From Herbaspirillum autotrophicum (GTDB taxonomy: Bacteria > Pseudomonadota > Gammaproteobacteria > Burkholderiales > Burkholderiaceae_D), in NCBI RefSeq assembly GCF_001189915.1, contig NZ_LFLS01000002.1:186001-250000 (forward strand): a stretch of 64,000 nucleotides of DNA. Reading direction: 5' to 3'. A model generated the notes under the pieces. It ran no database searches. It saw nothing but the letters and a program-made list of their open reading frames with translations, and was not told the origin of the DNA. Below are positions 10,073 to 19,253 of the stretch, piece after piece. Made by a program: the position numbers and the translations under genes. Numbering within the stretch: position 1 is the first letter of the stretch; every line of letters starts with the position of its first letter.

Positions 10073-11290
10073 TCAGGCAACGCAGGCCGGTTGACGTGAG
10101 CGACCGGCGTATTCGCTGAACCAATACAACAACGCCAGTCCCGGGAATGCCATGCCGGTCAGCAGCGCCGCATGCCAGCCGTAGCGGGCGTGCACCCAGC
10201 CGCCGAGTGCCGAGCCGGCGGCACCGCCGGCAAAGAAAGTGGCGAAATACAGACCGTTCAGACGGCTGCGCACTTCCGTGCCGAGACTGAAAATGGCGCG
10301 TTGCCCCAACACCAGATTGGCGGCCACGCCCATATCGAGAATGATCGATGCGACCACCAGCAGACCCAGCGCCAGCGTGGTCGATTGCGGCGCCAGCAGC
10401 GGCAGCGCAAAACTGATGACGCCCAACAGCAATGCGGCTGCGGTCGCCATCAAGGTGTGACCGCTGTCGGCCAGCTTGCCGGCGACAGGTGACGCCACGG
10501 CGCCCGCCATGCCGACCAGCGCGAATATCGCGATGCCGGTTTGCGACAAGTGGAACTGCGGGCCGGCCAGCATGATCGGGGTCACCGTCCAGAACAGGCT
10601 GAATGACCCGAACATGCCGGCATGATAAGCAGCACGACGACGCAGCACCGGCGTGGTGGCAAACAGCTGCCACAAAGACGCGATGAGCCGGGTGTATGAC
10701 AACGATGAAGCCGGAACACGCTGTGGCAACTTGATCCGCAACAGCGATGCCAGACCTGCCATCAACACCGCAGCACCGCCAAACACCACATGCCAGTTGC
10801 TATGGTCAGCGATCATGCTGGCCGCCGGCCGCGCCAGCATGATGCCCAGCAACAATCCGCTGACGACTTGTCCGACAGTTTTGCCACGGGTCGCTTCCTG
10901 CGACAAGTGGGCCGCGAACGGCACCAGAATTTGTGCCGCCACCGAGCCCAGACCAATCGCCAGCGCCGCTGCCAGAAAGACCGCAGCGCTGCTGCTGAAG
11001 GCCGCCACCAGCAACGCGATGGCCGTCAGCAGCAAGCCGCCGACGACCAGTCGCCGGTTTTCCAGCAAGTCGCCGAGCGGCACGATGAAGAGCAAACCGA
11101 GCGTGTAACCGATTTGCGTCAGCGTCACGATCAGCCCGGCACTGGCGGCCGATAAACCGGTAGCCTGGGCAATCGGTCCGACCAGCGTTTGTGCGTAATA
11201 CAAATTGGCAACGATGGCGCCGGCGGCAATCGCCAGCAGCAGCACCATGCCCGGTGCGATATCAGAAGTGTTGCGGTGTGCGTGATCCAT
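10073..11290 (-). CDS. MFS transporter
   Basis: A 405-residue inner-membrane protein with about twelve hydrophobic segments. A major-facilitator loop motif between the second and third segments appears as PLGDLLENRRLVVGG. The gene starts 35 bases after the TauD-like gene ends and is probably co-transcribed with it under the divergent LysR regulator. It most likely imports the dioxygenase substrate or exports a product; the substrate is unknown. Confidence 0.88.
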   Translation of the reverse strand: MDHAHRNTSDIAPGMVLLLAIAAGAIVANLYYAQTLVGPIAQATGLSAASAGLIVTLTQIGYTLGLLFIVPLGDLLENRRLVVGGLLLTAIALLVAAFSSSAAVFLAAALAIGLGSVAAQILVPFAAHLSQEATRGKTVGQVVSGLLLGIMLARPAASMIADHSNWHVVFGGAAVLMAGLASLLRIKLPQRVPASSLSYTRLIASLWQLFATTPVLRRRAAYHAGMFGSFSLFWTVTPIMLAGPQFHLSQTGIAIFALVGMAGAVASPVAGKLADSGHTLMATAAALLLGVISFALPLLAPQSTTLALGLLVVASIILDMGVAANLVLGQRAIFSLGTEVRSRLNGLYFATFFAGGAAGSALGGWVHARYGWHAALLTGMAFPGLALLYWFSEYAGRSRQPACVA

Positions 11291-11325
11291 TTGATGTCTT
11301 TCAAAAGTTGTTGTTGGCGTTCAGT

Positions 11326-12135
11326 TCAGGTGCCGGTCAGCGCGGCGTCGCTTGCGGTAGCGGGCACTGCGCGCCAGGCAGTGCCCGCGGCGATGGTGGT
11401 GCGATCCAGCACGCGCCGGAACGACTGCGGCGTGACGGTAGCCTGATGCGCGACCCGCAAGTTATCCGCCACCACCACGTCACCGGTCCGCCATTGATGG
11501 CGATATACCGCGCCGGGACGTGACAGGTGTTCGTCCAGATGCCGGATCAACTCGCCGGCCTGCCGCGCATCCATGTTGGCAATCACGGCGGTCAGCGCAA
11601 TATTGATGTACAAGGCCGGTTCGCCGGTATGCGGATGACGCATCACCAGCGGATGCTGCACGCCGTTGCGGTGGAAAGTCTGCACCTCGCGTGCCATGGC
11701 TTGCTCCTCTTCCCATAGCACGCGATACGCGGCGCGCAGATCGGTGAACAAGGTGTCGCCGCCCTGCTCCGGCACTGCGACCGAATGCCAGATCGAGATC
11801 GGGGTCGGATCGGCGCGGAACGAACCATCCGAATGCCAGTAACGACCGACGTCACGGTAGCCCTCACCGGCCCGGCTGGCAAGCCGGAACACTTGCGGCA
11901 AGCCGCTGATCTGGCCCGGTGCCGGGGGAAAGGTTTCGAGTTCGCCGAACAAGGCCGAAGCGGCGACGTGCTGTTGCGGCGTCAGTTGCTGGTCACGAAT
12001 CACCAGCAAGCCGTGTTCCAGCAAGGCGGCCTGCAATTGCGCATCCAGTTGCGGGTATGGCGCATCGAGGCGGATACCGGTGATTTCGGCGCCAAAGCCG
12101 GTATCGAGTGGGTTGAGGTGCAGAAAAGTGGTCAT
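11326..12135 (-). CDS. TauD/TfdA-family Fe(II)/2-oxoglutarate dioxygenase
   Basis: A cytosolic non-haem iron oxygenase of 269 residues. The iron-binding H-x-D is visible in RYWHSDGSF and the distal His in NLRVAHQATV, followed by the Arg-rich 2-oxoglutarate-binding segment (SFRRVLDRTTI). The start ATG 12135 has AGGAG about 6 bases upstream. Family members cleave taurine, alkyl sulfates or 2,4-D. The sulfur genes at 3.6-10 kb make a sulfonate or sulfate ester plausible but not proven. Confidence 0.88.
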   Translation of the reverse strand: MTTFLHLNPLDTGFGAEITGIRLDAPYPQLDAQLQAALLEHGLLVIRDQQLTPQQHVAASALFGELETFPPAPGQISGLPQVFRLASRAGEGYRDVGRYWHSDGSFRADPTPISIWHSVAVPEQGGDTLFTDLRAAYRVLWEEEQAMAREVQTFHRNGVQHPLVMRHPHTGEPALYINIALTAVIANMDARQAGELIRHLDEHLSRPGAVYRHQWRTGDVVVADNLRVAHQATVTPQSFRRVLDRTTIAAGTAWRAVPATASDAALTGT

Positions 12136-12250
12136 TGCAGTACTCCTGAGCTTCGATAAAAGTGGAATGACTGCACTGTAGTCGCGGCGCGCGCAAATGA
12201 TAATATGGCCCACCGGCTTAACTGCGTTGCGCCACGCGCAATGATCAACG

Positions 12251-13171
12251 ATGGACAGATTCTCCGAACTCACAGCATTTCGCGCCGTTGCCGCCAGCGG
12301 CGGCTTTTCCGCCGCGGCGCGCCAGCTCGGGGTGGCGACATCGTCGGTGACGCGTCTGATTGACAGTCTGGAAGCACGGCTCGGCTCGGTATTGCTGAAT
12401 CGTTCGACGCGCAGCGTCACGTTGACCGAAAGCGGCCGCCGCTATTATCAGCAAGCGCGGCACATCCTTACCCAACTGGAATCAGCCGATGACGAGGCCG
12501 GCGCACTGGCGACCGATGGCGAATTGCGCGGCGTGCTGCGCATCGCGGCGCCGGTCACCTTTTGCACCCGTCACATCGCACCGCTGCTGCCGCATATGGC
12601 GCTGCGCCATCCGCAACTCGAACTCGATATCCATGTCAGCGATGCCGTCAGCAATCTGGTTGACGCGGCAATCGATCTCGCGATCCGCATCGGTTCCATG
12701 GAACAGAATCCCAATCTGATCGTACGCCGGCTGGCGGCGCATGACCGCATCATCTGCGCCAGCCCGGCCTATCTGGCCGCGCGTGGTACGCCACTGACGC
12801 CGTCCGATCTGACCATGCACAACTGCCTGCAATTCGCCTACGATGCCACGCGCCCGCCATGGCGCCTGCAGCCACGCGCCGGTGGCGAGATCGAAGAAGT
12901 CCCGGTCAACGGCACGCTCAGCGTCAACAACGCCGACGTGCTGAAACAGGCCGCCATCGGTGGCATGGGCCTCGTCATGCTGGCCTCGTGGCTGATTGAT
13001 GACGCGCTGGAAGCAGGCACGCTGGTGCCGGTGCTGGCCGGTTACCGCGCCAATCCGGGGCCGATGGACGTCGGCTTGCTGGCGATCTATCAGGCCAACC
13101 GCCGTGGTTCGGCCAAAATCCTGGCATTCATCGAGATGCTGGAAAGCGCGCTCGACCGCAAGAATCACTGA
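12251..13171 (+). CDS. LysR-family transcription regulator
   Basis: A 306-residue LTTR. The N-terminal winged helix-turn-helix (residues 1-60, AAARQLGVATSSVTRLIDSLE) is followed by an effector-binding domain of the CrgA/DmlR type. It is divergent from the TauD-like gene; the 115-base gap contains the AT-rich stretch around 12197-12207 and is the probable shared control region. Confidence 0.9.
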   Translation: MDRFSELTAFRAVAASGGFSAAARQLGVATSSVTRLIDSLEARLGSVLLNRSTRSVTLTESGRRYYQQARHILTQLESADDEAGALATDGELRGVLRIAAPVTFCTRHIAPLLPHMALRHPQLELDIHVSDAVSNLVDAAIDLAIRIGSMEQNPNLIVRRLAAHDRIICASPAYLAARGTPLTPSDLTMHNCLQFAYDATRPPWRLQPRAGGEIEEVPVNGTLSVNNADVLKQAAIGGMGLVMLASWLIDDALEAGTLVPVLAGYRANPGPMDVGLLAIYQANRRGSAKILAFIEMLESALDRKNH

Positions 13172-13203
13172 GCAGACGATCTTTTCAAGGGGAAATGGGA
13201 GTG

Positions 13204-13710
13204 ATGAAAACAGAGAACATAGCGGCGCTGTCCGTTGCCAACCAAAACAATGTTCGTGCTCTTGCCGGCGCGGAAAAACGCACTGCATTTGCCAGCCTGA
13301 TGGCCGATGCGCAGGCGAAAAACGGCCCACTGCCGGCAATCGGGAATAGCCAGAAGTCTGCGGCGGACTCCGTGGTTCAAAGTGACTTCCGCAACTCGGT
13401 GGTCAATGCCGCCAACGCCAGTGACAAGGATGGCGACACCATTCTGAATGGCTATCTCGGTCTCAGCGGCCCGTTGATTGATATTTCCGGCTGGCCCACC
13501 GTGCGCTACTCGCACACCGGCGAGATTGTCACGCCGGAGTCGGAAGCGTATTACAACAATATCAACCAGTCGCGCCTGCAAGCGCGGCAGGAGATCGTCG
13601 ACGCCGGACGCGCCAAAGGCAGTTCCACGGCCGACATTCTGGGCCGGATCCTGGACCTCGACCACACCATGCCGGCACGTTTCAAGATGTTGGATGGCAT
13701 CGGTTCATAG
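13204..13710 (+). CDS. hypothetical protein
   Basis: A soluble protein of 168 residues (171 if the ATG at 13195 is used; both starts have only partial ribosome sites). There is no signal peptide or membrane segment. Visible features are a charged N-terminus, NAANASDKDGDTILNGYLGLSG in the middle (a DxDGDT stretch that resembles an EF-hand-like calcium loop) and a helical C-terminal third. I do not recognise a family. It begins 33 bases after the LysR gene and may be co-transcribed. Confidence 0.65.
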   Translation: MKTENIAALSVANQNNVRALAGAEKRTAFASLMADAQAKNGPLPAIGNSQKSAADSVVQSDFRNSVVNAANASDKDGDTILNGYLGLSGPLIDISGWPTVRYSHTGEIVTPESEAYYNNINQSRLQARQEIVDAGRAKGSSTADILGRILDLDHTMPARFKMLDGIGS

Positions 13711-13736
13711 CACCGCAACCGTGTCCGGCGCGGCAT

Positions 13737-14255
13737 TCAGCCCGGCGGCAACGGTCCGTCGGAATCCACGGGGGCGACGACGACATCGTCCTTGATGTCG
13801 GCCGCGAATTTGCCCATGAGCCGCACCAGATCCGCGATATCCTGCGGTTCCCAGGTCGCGAAAACGGCCTGCCCCATTTTTTCGCGCGCCCGGTCGAGCC
13901 GGTCGGTCATCGCTTTGCCGTTCTCGGTAACGACGGCCACACGGACGCGGCGATCCGCAGCGCTTTCCTGACGGTCGATCAATCCCAGACTGTCCAGTTT
14001 GGCGACTTGCCGGCTGACCGTGGTGTAGTCGCGCCCGACCCGGTCCGCCAATTCAACCACGCCAATGGGACCGAGCCGTTCCACCAGCACCAGCAACGGA
14101 AACAGCGCGCGGTCCAGCGATATGCCGGCGGCCCGCACCAGCGCTTCGTCCCGTTGAGGGCGATTCATGACACCGACAATTTCAATCAGCGCCCCATGCA
14201 ATTCACGCAGTTGCGCGTTGATATGTGTATTTTGCACTTTTTTTATTGACGCCAT
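13737..14255 (-). CDS. MarR-family transcription regulator
   Basis: A 172-residue winged-helix repressor. The DNA-binding region reads GVVELADRVGRDYTTVSRQVAKLDSLGLI, followed by a D-R-R-V wing typical of MarR proteins. It is divergent from a flavin monooxygenase, and a perfect inverted repeat lies between the two genes, so it probably represses both until a phenolic ligand binds. Confidence 0.92.
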   Translation of the reverse strand: MASIKKVQNTHINAQLRELHGALIEIVGVMNRPQRDEALVRAAGISLDRALFPLLVLVERLGPIGVVELADRVGRDYTTVSRQVAKLDSLGLIDRQESAADRRVRVAVVTENGKAMTDRLDRAREKMGQAVFATWEPQDIADLVRLMGKFAADIKDDVVVAPVDSDGPLPPG

Positions 14256-14270
14256 TTTTGCTCCCGATTA

Positions 14271-14291
14271 ATATGTGCATATTACACATAT
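14271..14291. promoter_or_regulatory. MarR-type operator
   Basis: ATATGTG (14271-14277) and CACATAT (14285-14291) form a perfect 7-base inverted repeat with a 7-base spacer, between the divergent MarR gene (start 14255) and the monooxygenase (start 14302). The position fits repression of both. Confidence 0.72.
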
Positions 14292-14301
14292 CGAGGTCAA
14301 A

Positions 14302-15810
14302 ATGAAAGATCAAACCGTGGTGGACGTACTGATTTGCGGCGCCGGCGCCGCTGGCCTGACGCTGGCGCTCGAACTGGCACGGCGCGGCATTTCCCTGCGC
14401 CTGATTGAAAAAATGGCGCATCCTTTCCCCGGCTCGCGCGGCAAAGGTATTCAGCCGCGCACCCAGGAAATCTTCGAAAATCTTGGCATCCTTGACCGCA
14501 TCGTCGCTGCCGGCGGCACTTACCCGCCTGAACGGCGCTACCACGAAGATGGCAGCCATACCGATACGGAAGTGGTAGAACATCAGGCCCCGACTGCGGC
14601 TGAACCGTATCAACGACCGCTGATGTTGCCGCAATTCCTGACCGAGGGCATCCTGCGCGAGCGCCTGAGCGAGTTTGGTCACACTCCTGAATTTGCTTGT
14701 GAACTGATCGGTGTCGAACAAGATCAGGATGGCGTAACGGCCAGCCTGACCGGGCCGGCCGGCGCGGAAACCGTGCGCGCACGCTGGCTGGTGGGCGCCG
14801 ATGGCGGTCGCAGTTTTGTGCGCCATGCACTCGATATCGGTTTTCCCGGCAACACATTGGGCGTGCGCGCGGTCGTCGCCGACGTCATGCTGACGGGCCT
14901 GAGCCGGGATGCCTGGCACCGCTTCGGCGATGGCGATATGGCGCGGCAGCTCGCCATCTGTCCGCTGGCCGGCACCGACCTGTTCCAGATCCAGGGCCCG
15001 ATTCCTGCCACCGGCGATATCGACCTCTCGGTCGCGGGACTGACCGCCATGGTGGCCGCGCGCAGCGGTCGTGACGATATCGCGATTCAGGCGGTGACCT
15101 GGGCCTCCGCCTACAGCATGAACGCGCGGCTGGCTGACCGTTACCGGGTTGAGCGGGTATTGCTGATCGGCGACGCCGCCCATATTCATCCGCCCACCGG
15201 CGGCCAGGGTCTCAATACCAGCGTGCAGGATGCCAGCAATCTGGGCTGGAAACTGGCGGCAGTGGTCCATGGCGCGCCGGCGGCCTTGCTCGACAGTTAC
15301 GAAGAAGAACGACGGCCAGTCGCAGCCGACATGCTGGGTCTGGCAACCCGCTTGCTGGATGCGCAGAAATGCGGTGAAATGCGCCGTGGCCGTGAAGTGC
15401 ATCAACTCGATATCGGCTATCCCGGCTCCTCGCTCGCGCTGGAACAGCCGCCACGGACCGGCGGCGTGCAGGCCGGCGAGCGCGCGCCCGATGCCCCGCT
15501 GCGCGGTGCCGGCGGACAAGCGACACGTTTATTCGACCTGTTGCGCGGACCACACTGGACCTTGCTCGGTTATCAGATTGAGCGTGGATCGGTAGTGCCG
15601 CGTCCCGGTTTGCGCATCCATATCATCGGACCGCACGGCGACATGATTGACGAGCACGACGATTTTCGTGACGCCTATGCGCCTGCCATTGGCGACTGGA
15701 TACTGGTCCGGCCCGACGGCTATATCGGCGCCATGGTGGCGGCTGACAAGGTGGATGCGCTGGAGCATTATCTGGCGCACGCCGGACTGCCGGCAGTGCC
15801 GCAGCGCTAA
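14302..15810 (+). CDS. FAD-dependent aromatic monooxygenase (phenol hydroxylase/MhpA-like)
   Basis: A flavoprotein hydroxylase of 502 residues. The N-terminal FAD Rossmann motif reads CGAGAAGLTLALELARRG. The mid motif GADGGRSFVR (DG-type) is followed by LIGDAAHIHPPTGGQGLNTSVQDA, which binds the FAD ribityl/pyrophosphate. A C-terminal thioredoxin-like domain of about 110 residues is typical of PheA/MhpA-type enzymes. The start ATG 14302 has GAGG 5 bases upstream; the earlier ATG at 14275 lies inside the operator. The substrate is probably a phenol-like aromatic. Confidence 0.9.
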   Translation: MKDQTVVDVLICGAGAAGLTLALELARRGISLRLIEKMAHPFPGSRGKGIQPRTQEIFENLGILDRIVAAGGTYPPERRYHEDGSHTDTEVVEHQAPTAAEPYQRPLMLPQFLTEGILRERLSEFGHTPEFACELIGVEQDQDGVTASLTGPAGAETVRARWLVGADGGRSFVRHALDIGFPGNTLGVRAVVADVMLTGLSRDAWHRFGDGDMARQLAICPLAGTDLFQIQGPIPATGDIDLSVAGLTAMVAARSGRDDIAIQAVTWASAYSMNARLADRYRVERVLLIGDAAHIHPPTGGQGLNTSVQDASNLGWKLAAVVHGAPAALLDSYEEERRPVAADMLGLATRLLDAQKCGEMRRGREVHQLDIGYPGSSLALEQPPRTGGVQAGERAPDAPLRGAGGQATRLFDLLRGPHWTLLGYQIERGSVVPRPGLRIHIIGPHGDMIDEHDDFRDAYAPAIGDWILVRPDGYIGAMVAADKVDALEHYLAHAGLPAVPQR

Positions 15811-15830
15811 CGGCTGCGCTCAGCAGCCGT
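15810..15830. terminator. possible terminator hairpin
   Basis: ACGGCTGC (15810-15817) pairs with GCAGCCGT (15823-15830) around a 5-base loop, between the monooxygenase stop and the convergent LysR gene. There is no U-tract, so efficiency is doubtful. Confidence 0.4.
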
Positions 15831-15848
15831 CTCAACGCCATCCGAATT

Positions 15849-16748
15849 TCAGCCGGGTGCCGTCGCCATGTTGGCCGTCAGTATTTCAATGAAATGGCGG
15901 GTCAGCAACGACGGCGCGGTGTGCGTCGGCATTGCCATCTGCACCGGAATTTCGATACTGGGGCATAACCGTTTGATCAGCAACTGCGAGGCATAGGTAC
16001 TGGCAACATACGGATTGACGATGCCAATACCGACGCCGGCCGATACCAGTGCGCAGACGGTGATCGATGAGGTGGTTTCCACTGCGAACTCATCCGGCAC
16101 GTCATGGCTGAGCAGTTGCGCCTTTACTTGCACCGTCAGTTCGTCACTTTCGCTGAGCGAAATGATGTGCTCGCCGCGCAACATGCCGAAATCAATCTGC
16201 GGTGCATCTTTCAAGGCATGGGTCAGCGGCAGCACGCAGACGGCGGCGCCGGTGCTGATGACGGTCGGCTGGAAATCATTTTCATTGAGGGTGCCGGTGG
16301 TCAGCGCCAGGTCGAGCAGGTCCTGATGTAAAAAATCCGCCAGTTGTGAGGTGCCCAGCGTTTGCAAATTGATATACGTATTGGGAAATTGCTTCAGAAA
16401 CTGATTGATCGCCACCGGCAATAAGCCAACCCCCAGCGTCGGCGTGCACCCGATGCGCAACACGCGGGTACCGGAGCGACGCATGATCGCGACCACGGAC
16501 TCGATCTTTTCCAACCCCTCGAAATGCTGCTTGATGGTTTTGTAGAGCAGCTTGCCTTCGCTGGTCGGTCGCAAGCGTCCGTGTTGCAAATCAAATAATT
16601 TTATTTCGGTCGCCCGTTGCAGTTCGGCAATCCGCCTGCTGACCGATGGTTGCGTGGTGTTCAGCATCAGCGCCGCGCGGGTCGTTGTGCCCTGCTGCAT
16701 GACGGCCTTGAATGCTTCTATTTGCTGGAAATTCAACTCTCTGGCCAC
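15849..16748 (-). CDS. LysR-family transcription regulator
   Basis: A 299-residue LTTR. The N-terminal HTH reads TTRAALMLNTTQPSVSRRIAELQ and the C-terminal domain is of periplasmic-binding-protein type. The divergent neighbour is the beta-propeller/GltIJKL operon; ATTC (16808-16811) and GAAT (16822-16825) form a small dyad in the gap. The regulator probably senses the compound that operon transports. Confidence 0.9.
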   Translation of the reverse strand: MARELNFQQIEAFKAVMQQGTTTRAALMLNTTQPSVSRRIAELQRATEIKLFDLQHGRLRPTSEGKLLYKTIKQHFEGLEKIESVVAIMRRSGTRVLRIGCTPTLGVGLLPVAINQFLKQFPNTYINLQTLGTSQLADFLHQDLLDLALTTGTLNENDFQPTVISTGAAVCVLPLTHALKDAPQIDFGMLRGEHIISLSESDELTVQVKAQLLSHDVPDEFAVETTSSITVCALVSAGVGIGIVNPYVASTYASQLLIKRLCPSIEIPVQMAMPTHTAPSLLTRHFIEILTANMATAPG

Positions 16749-16891
16749 GGCGGTCTCCTCATGTCGGTCTGTCAGGCGTGGCCGAGACTATATCAAAATT
16801 GCATAGTATTCGTAAAAAATAGAATTAGCTTGCATTGATTGTGGCAGATACCATGCGTCCGACGAATCGAACCCGGCTTGCCGGCACCTCG

Positions 16892-18226
16892 ATGTCACTT
16901 CGACTATTCACTTTGCCCCTTTTGATCATGTCCTCCACACCCAGCCAGCACGCACAGATTCTCAAGACCCCGGCGCCGATCCGGCGCATCGGCAACGATG
17001 CCGGACATCATTTCTTCGGCTATTACAACAAAACGGTATGGGATCGCAGCGGCCGCTATGTGCTGGCCAACCGCATGCCGGTCATGGATATCAACCCGAC
17101 ATGGGACATGACCGCCGAAGTCGGCTACTTTGATGCACAGCAAAATGACCAGTACCAAGTGATCGGTCAGACCGGCGCCTGGAACTGGCAAATGGGTTGC
17201 CAGTTGCAATGGCTCGATGGCGTGGCGCGCCCGCAAGTCATTTACAACAGCAAGACCGATGACCGCAGCGGCATCTATCCCGGCTTCGGCTCGACCATTC
17301 ATGATCTCGACAGCGGCGAAAAGCGCCGCCTGCCGATGCCGGTGTACGTGGTGGCGCCCGATAGCAGCTATGCCTTGTGCATTGATTACAGCCGCCTGTA
17401 CATCACCCACGAAACCATCGGCTATGCCGAGCGGCAACCTCCGGCAGAGATGCCGCTGGCGCCGGCGACCGACGGCATTCATCGCATGGATCTGGTCACG
17501 GGCCAGTCGCAGCTGATTGTGAGTTACCACGATTTGCGCAGCTTCCATCCGCTGCCGTCGATGGACCGGGCGATTCACTGGGTCAGCCACCTGGAAATCA
17601 ATCCGGCCTCCAATCGCTTCCTGCTGCTGCATCGCTGGACCGAACGGGTCAAGGACGAAACCTGTTTCCTGCATCGCCTGATTACGGTCAATCCGGACGG
17701 TTCGGATATGCGTTTGCTGGAATGTTCCGATCATCCGCTGCCGCAACTGGCGGCCGATTTTGATCCGGATGCGGTCGGCACCTACGATTACGAAAAATCC
17801 GAGTATCAGATTTCCCATCCGCTGTGGTGCGACAATGAGCGCGTCATCGTGTGGGGACCGCATGCCGGCCAGATTCACTACCACTTGTATACCGATCGCG
17901 ATAACGGCCCGGTACAAGTGATCGGTGCCGAGGTCCTGACGGAAAACGGCCATATGAGTTTCTCGCCGGTCAACCAGCGCTGGCTGCTCAGCGATACTTA
18001 CCCGGACGCCATCAGTAACAAGCGCATCCTGTTTCTGTACGACATGGAGCAACAAACGCGTTACGATCTCGGCGAATTTTATACCGACCCGAACATCAAA
18101 AAAGAAAACCGCTGCGATCTTCACCCGCGCTGGAGCCGTGACGGTCGTCAGGTGTGCATCGACTCCGTGCACGCATCGGAGCGTCAGATGTACATCATCG
18201 ATCTGTCCGCCATCCCCGGTATCTGA
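16892..18226 (+). CDS. beta-propeller protein, oligogalacturonate-lyase/TolB-like fold
   Basis: A roughly 445-residue protein built of repeating WD40/TolB-like blades: DKTVWDRSGR-like (here NKTVWDRSGRYVLANRM), APDSSYALCIDYS, FSPVNQRWLLSDTYP and HPRWSRDGRQVCIDS. GHHFFGYYNKTVW near the N-terminus and AWNWQMGCQLQWL are motifs I associate with poorly characterised propellers distantly related to family PL22 oligogalacturonate lyases. The start is uncertain (ATG 16853, 16892 or 16928; none has a good ribosome site). From 16892 there is a weak signal-peptide-like segment. The gene lies 40 bases before a GltI-type binding protein, so it probably acts on or senses the transported molecule. Enzymatic activity is unproven. 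Confidence 0.6.
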   Translation: MSLRLFTLPLLIMSSTPSQHAQILKTPAPIRRIGNDAGHHFFGYYNKTVWDRSGRYVLANRMPVMDINPTWDMTAEVGYFDAQQNDQYQVIGQTGAWNWQMGCQLQWLDGVARPQVIYNSKTDDRSGIYPGFGSTIHDLDSGEKRRLPMPVYVVAPDSSYALCIDYSRLYITHETIGYAERQPPAEMPLAPATDGIHRMDLVTGQSQLIVSYHDLRSFHPLPSMDRAIHWVSHLEINPASNRFLLLHRWTERVKDETCFLHRLITVNPDGSDMRLLECSDHPLPQLAADFDPDAVGTYDYEKSEYQISHPLWCDNERVIVWGPHAGQIHYHLYTDRDNGPVQVIGAEVLTENGHMSFSPVNQRWLLSDTYPDAISNKRILFLYDMEQQTRYDLGEFYTDPNIKKENRCDLHPRWSRDGRQVCIDSVHASERQMYIIDLSAIPGI

Positions 18227-18266
18227 ACCGACAACCCAACCTGTCACCATGATGAGGAATGCAACA

Positions 18267-19181
18267 ATGAAATTCGCTACCTGGACCTTTACCCGCAGCA
18301 TCGCCGCCATGGCACTGATGGGCTGTGCCGGCACCGTGCTGGCCGCCGATCCGGCGCTCACCGGTACCCTCAAGAAAATCCATGATGAAGGCGTGATCGT
18401 GATCGGTTACCGCGAATCATCGATTCCGTTTTCTTACTACGACAGCACCCAGAAGCCGATCGGATATTCGATGGATTTCGCCAATCTGGCGGTGGAGCAG
18501 ATCAAGAAGAAGCTGAACCTGCCCAACCTGCAAGTGCGCCGCATCCCGATCACCTCGCAAAACCGCATTTCCCTGCTGCAAAACGGCACCTTCGATTTTG
18601 AGTGCACCACCACTACCAATAACGAAACGCGCGCCCAGCAGATCGACTTCACCAACAGCATCTTTCAGGTCAGCACCCGTCTGCTGACCAAAAAAGACAG
18701 CGGCATCAACGACTTTGCCGACCTCAAGGGCAAAACCGTGGTGGTCGGTGCCGGCACGACGTCGGAAAAGATCTTGCGCAACATGAACGTGGAAAAGCAG
18801 GCTGGCATGAATGTCATCAGTGCCAAGGACCACAGCGAATCGTTCCTGATGCTGTCGACCGGACGCGCCAAGGCAATGATGATGGATGATGCCTTGCTGG
18901 CCGGCGAACGTGCCAAAACCAAGAATCCGCTGGACTATGTCATCACCGGCACGCCGCAATCGTATGAAGCCTACGGCTGTATGGTGCGCAAGAACGATCC
19001 GCAGTTGAAAGCGGTACTGAACAACGCTATCGCCACGGCCCAGACTTCCGGTGAAGCCGCGAAGATTTATCAGAAATGGTTCATGGCACCGATTCCGCCG
19101 CATAACCTGAATCTGAATTTCCCGCTCTCGGACGGCATGAAAAAGCTGTTCGCCAATCCCAATGACAAACCAGCGCCTTAA
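18267..19181 (+). CDS. gltI: GltI-type amino-acid ABC transporter substrate-binding protein
   Basis: A periplasmic binding protein of 304 residues, glutamate/aspartate type. It has a clear signal peptide (FTRSIAAMALMGCAGTVLAAD) and family motifs GVIVIGYRESSIPFSYYD, IGYSMDFANLAVEQIKKKL, FECTTTTNNETRAQQIDFT and LKGKTVVVGAGTTSE. The start ATG 18267 follows GAGGAA by 7 bases. It is the first component of a complete binding-protein/permease/permease/ATPase set. Glutamate/aspartate is the family default; the beta-propeller partner hints at something less usual. Confidence 0.88.
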   Translation: MKFATWTFTRSIAAMALMGCAGTVLAADPALTGTLKKIHDEGVIVIGYRESSIPFSYYDSTQKPIGYSMDFANLAVEQIKKKLNLPNLQVRRIPITSQNRISLLQNGTFDFECTTTTNNETRAQQIDFTNSIFQVSTRLLTKKDSGINDFADLKGKTVVVGAGTTSEKILRNMNVEKQAGMNVISAKDHSESFLMLSTGRAKAMMMDDALLAGERAKTKNPLDYVITGTPQSYEAYGCMVRKNDPQLKAVLNNAIATAQTSGEAAKIYQKWFMAPIPPHNLNLNFPLSDGMKKLFANPNDKPAP

Positions 19182-19183
19182 CA

Positions 19184-19199
19184 CTGGCGCCAGCGCCAG
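19184..19199 (+). other. intercistronic hairpin between binding protein and permease genes
   Basis: CTGGCG and CGCCAG pair around a 4-base loop just after the binding-protein stop. Such hairpins often protect the mRNA or partly terminate it, so that the binding protein is made in excess over the permeases. Confidence 0.4.
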
Positions 19200-19253
19200 G
19201 CCGGCAGCGGACCGCATGCCCGCGGCCGGCACCGATCAAGAAGGGAGACCCGG

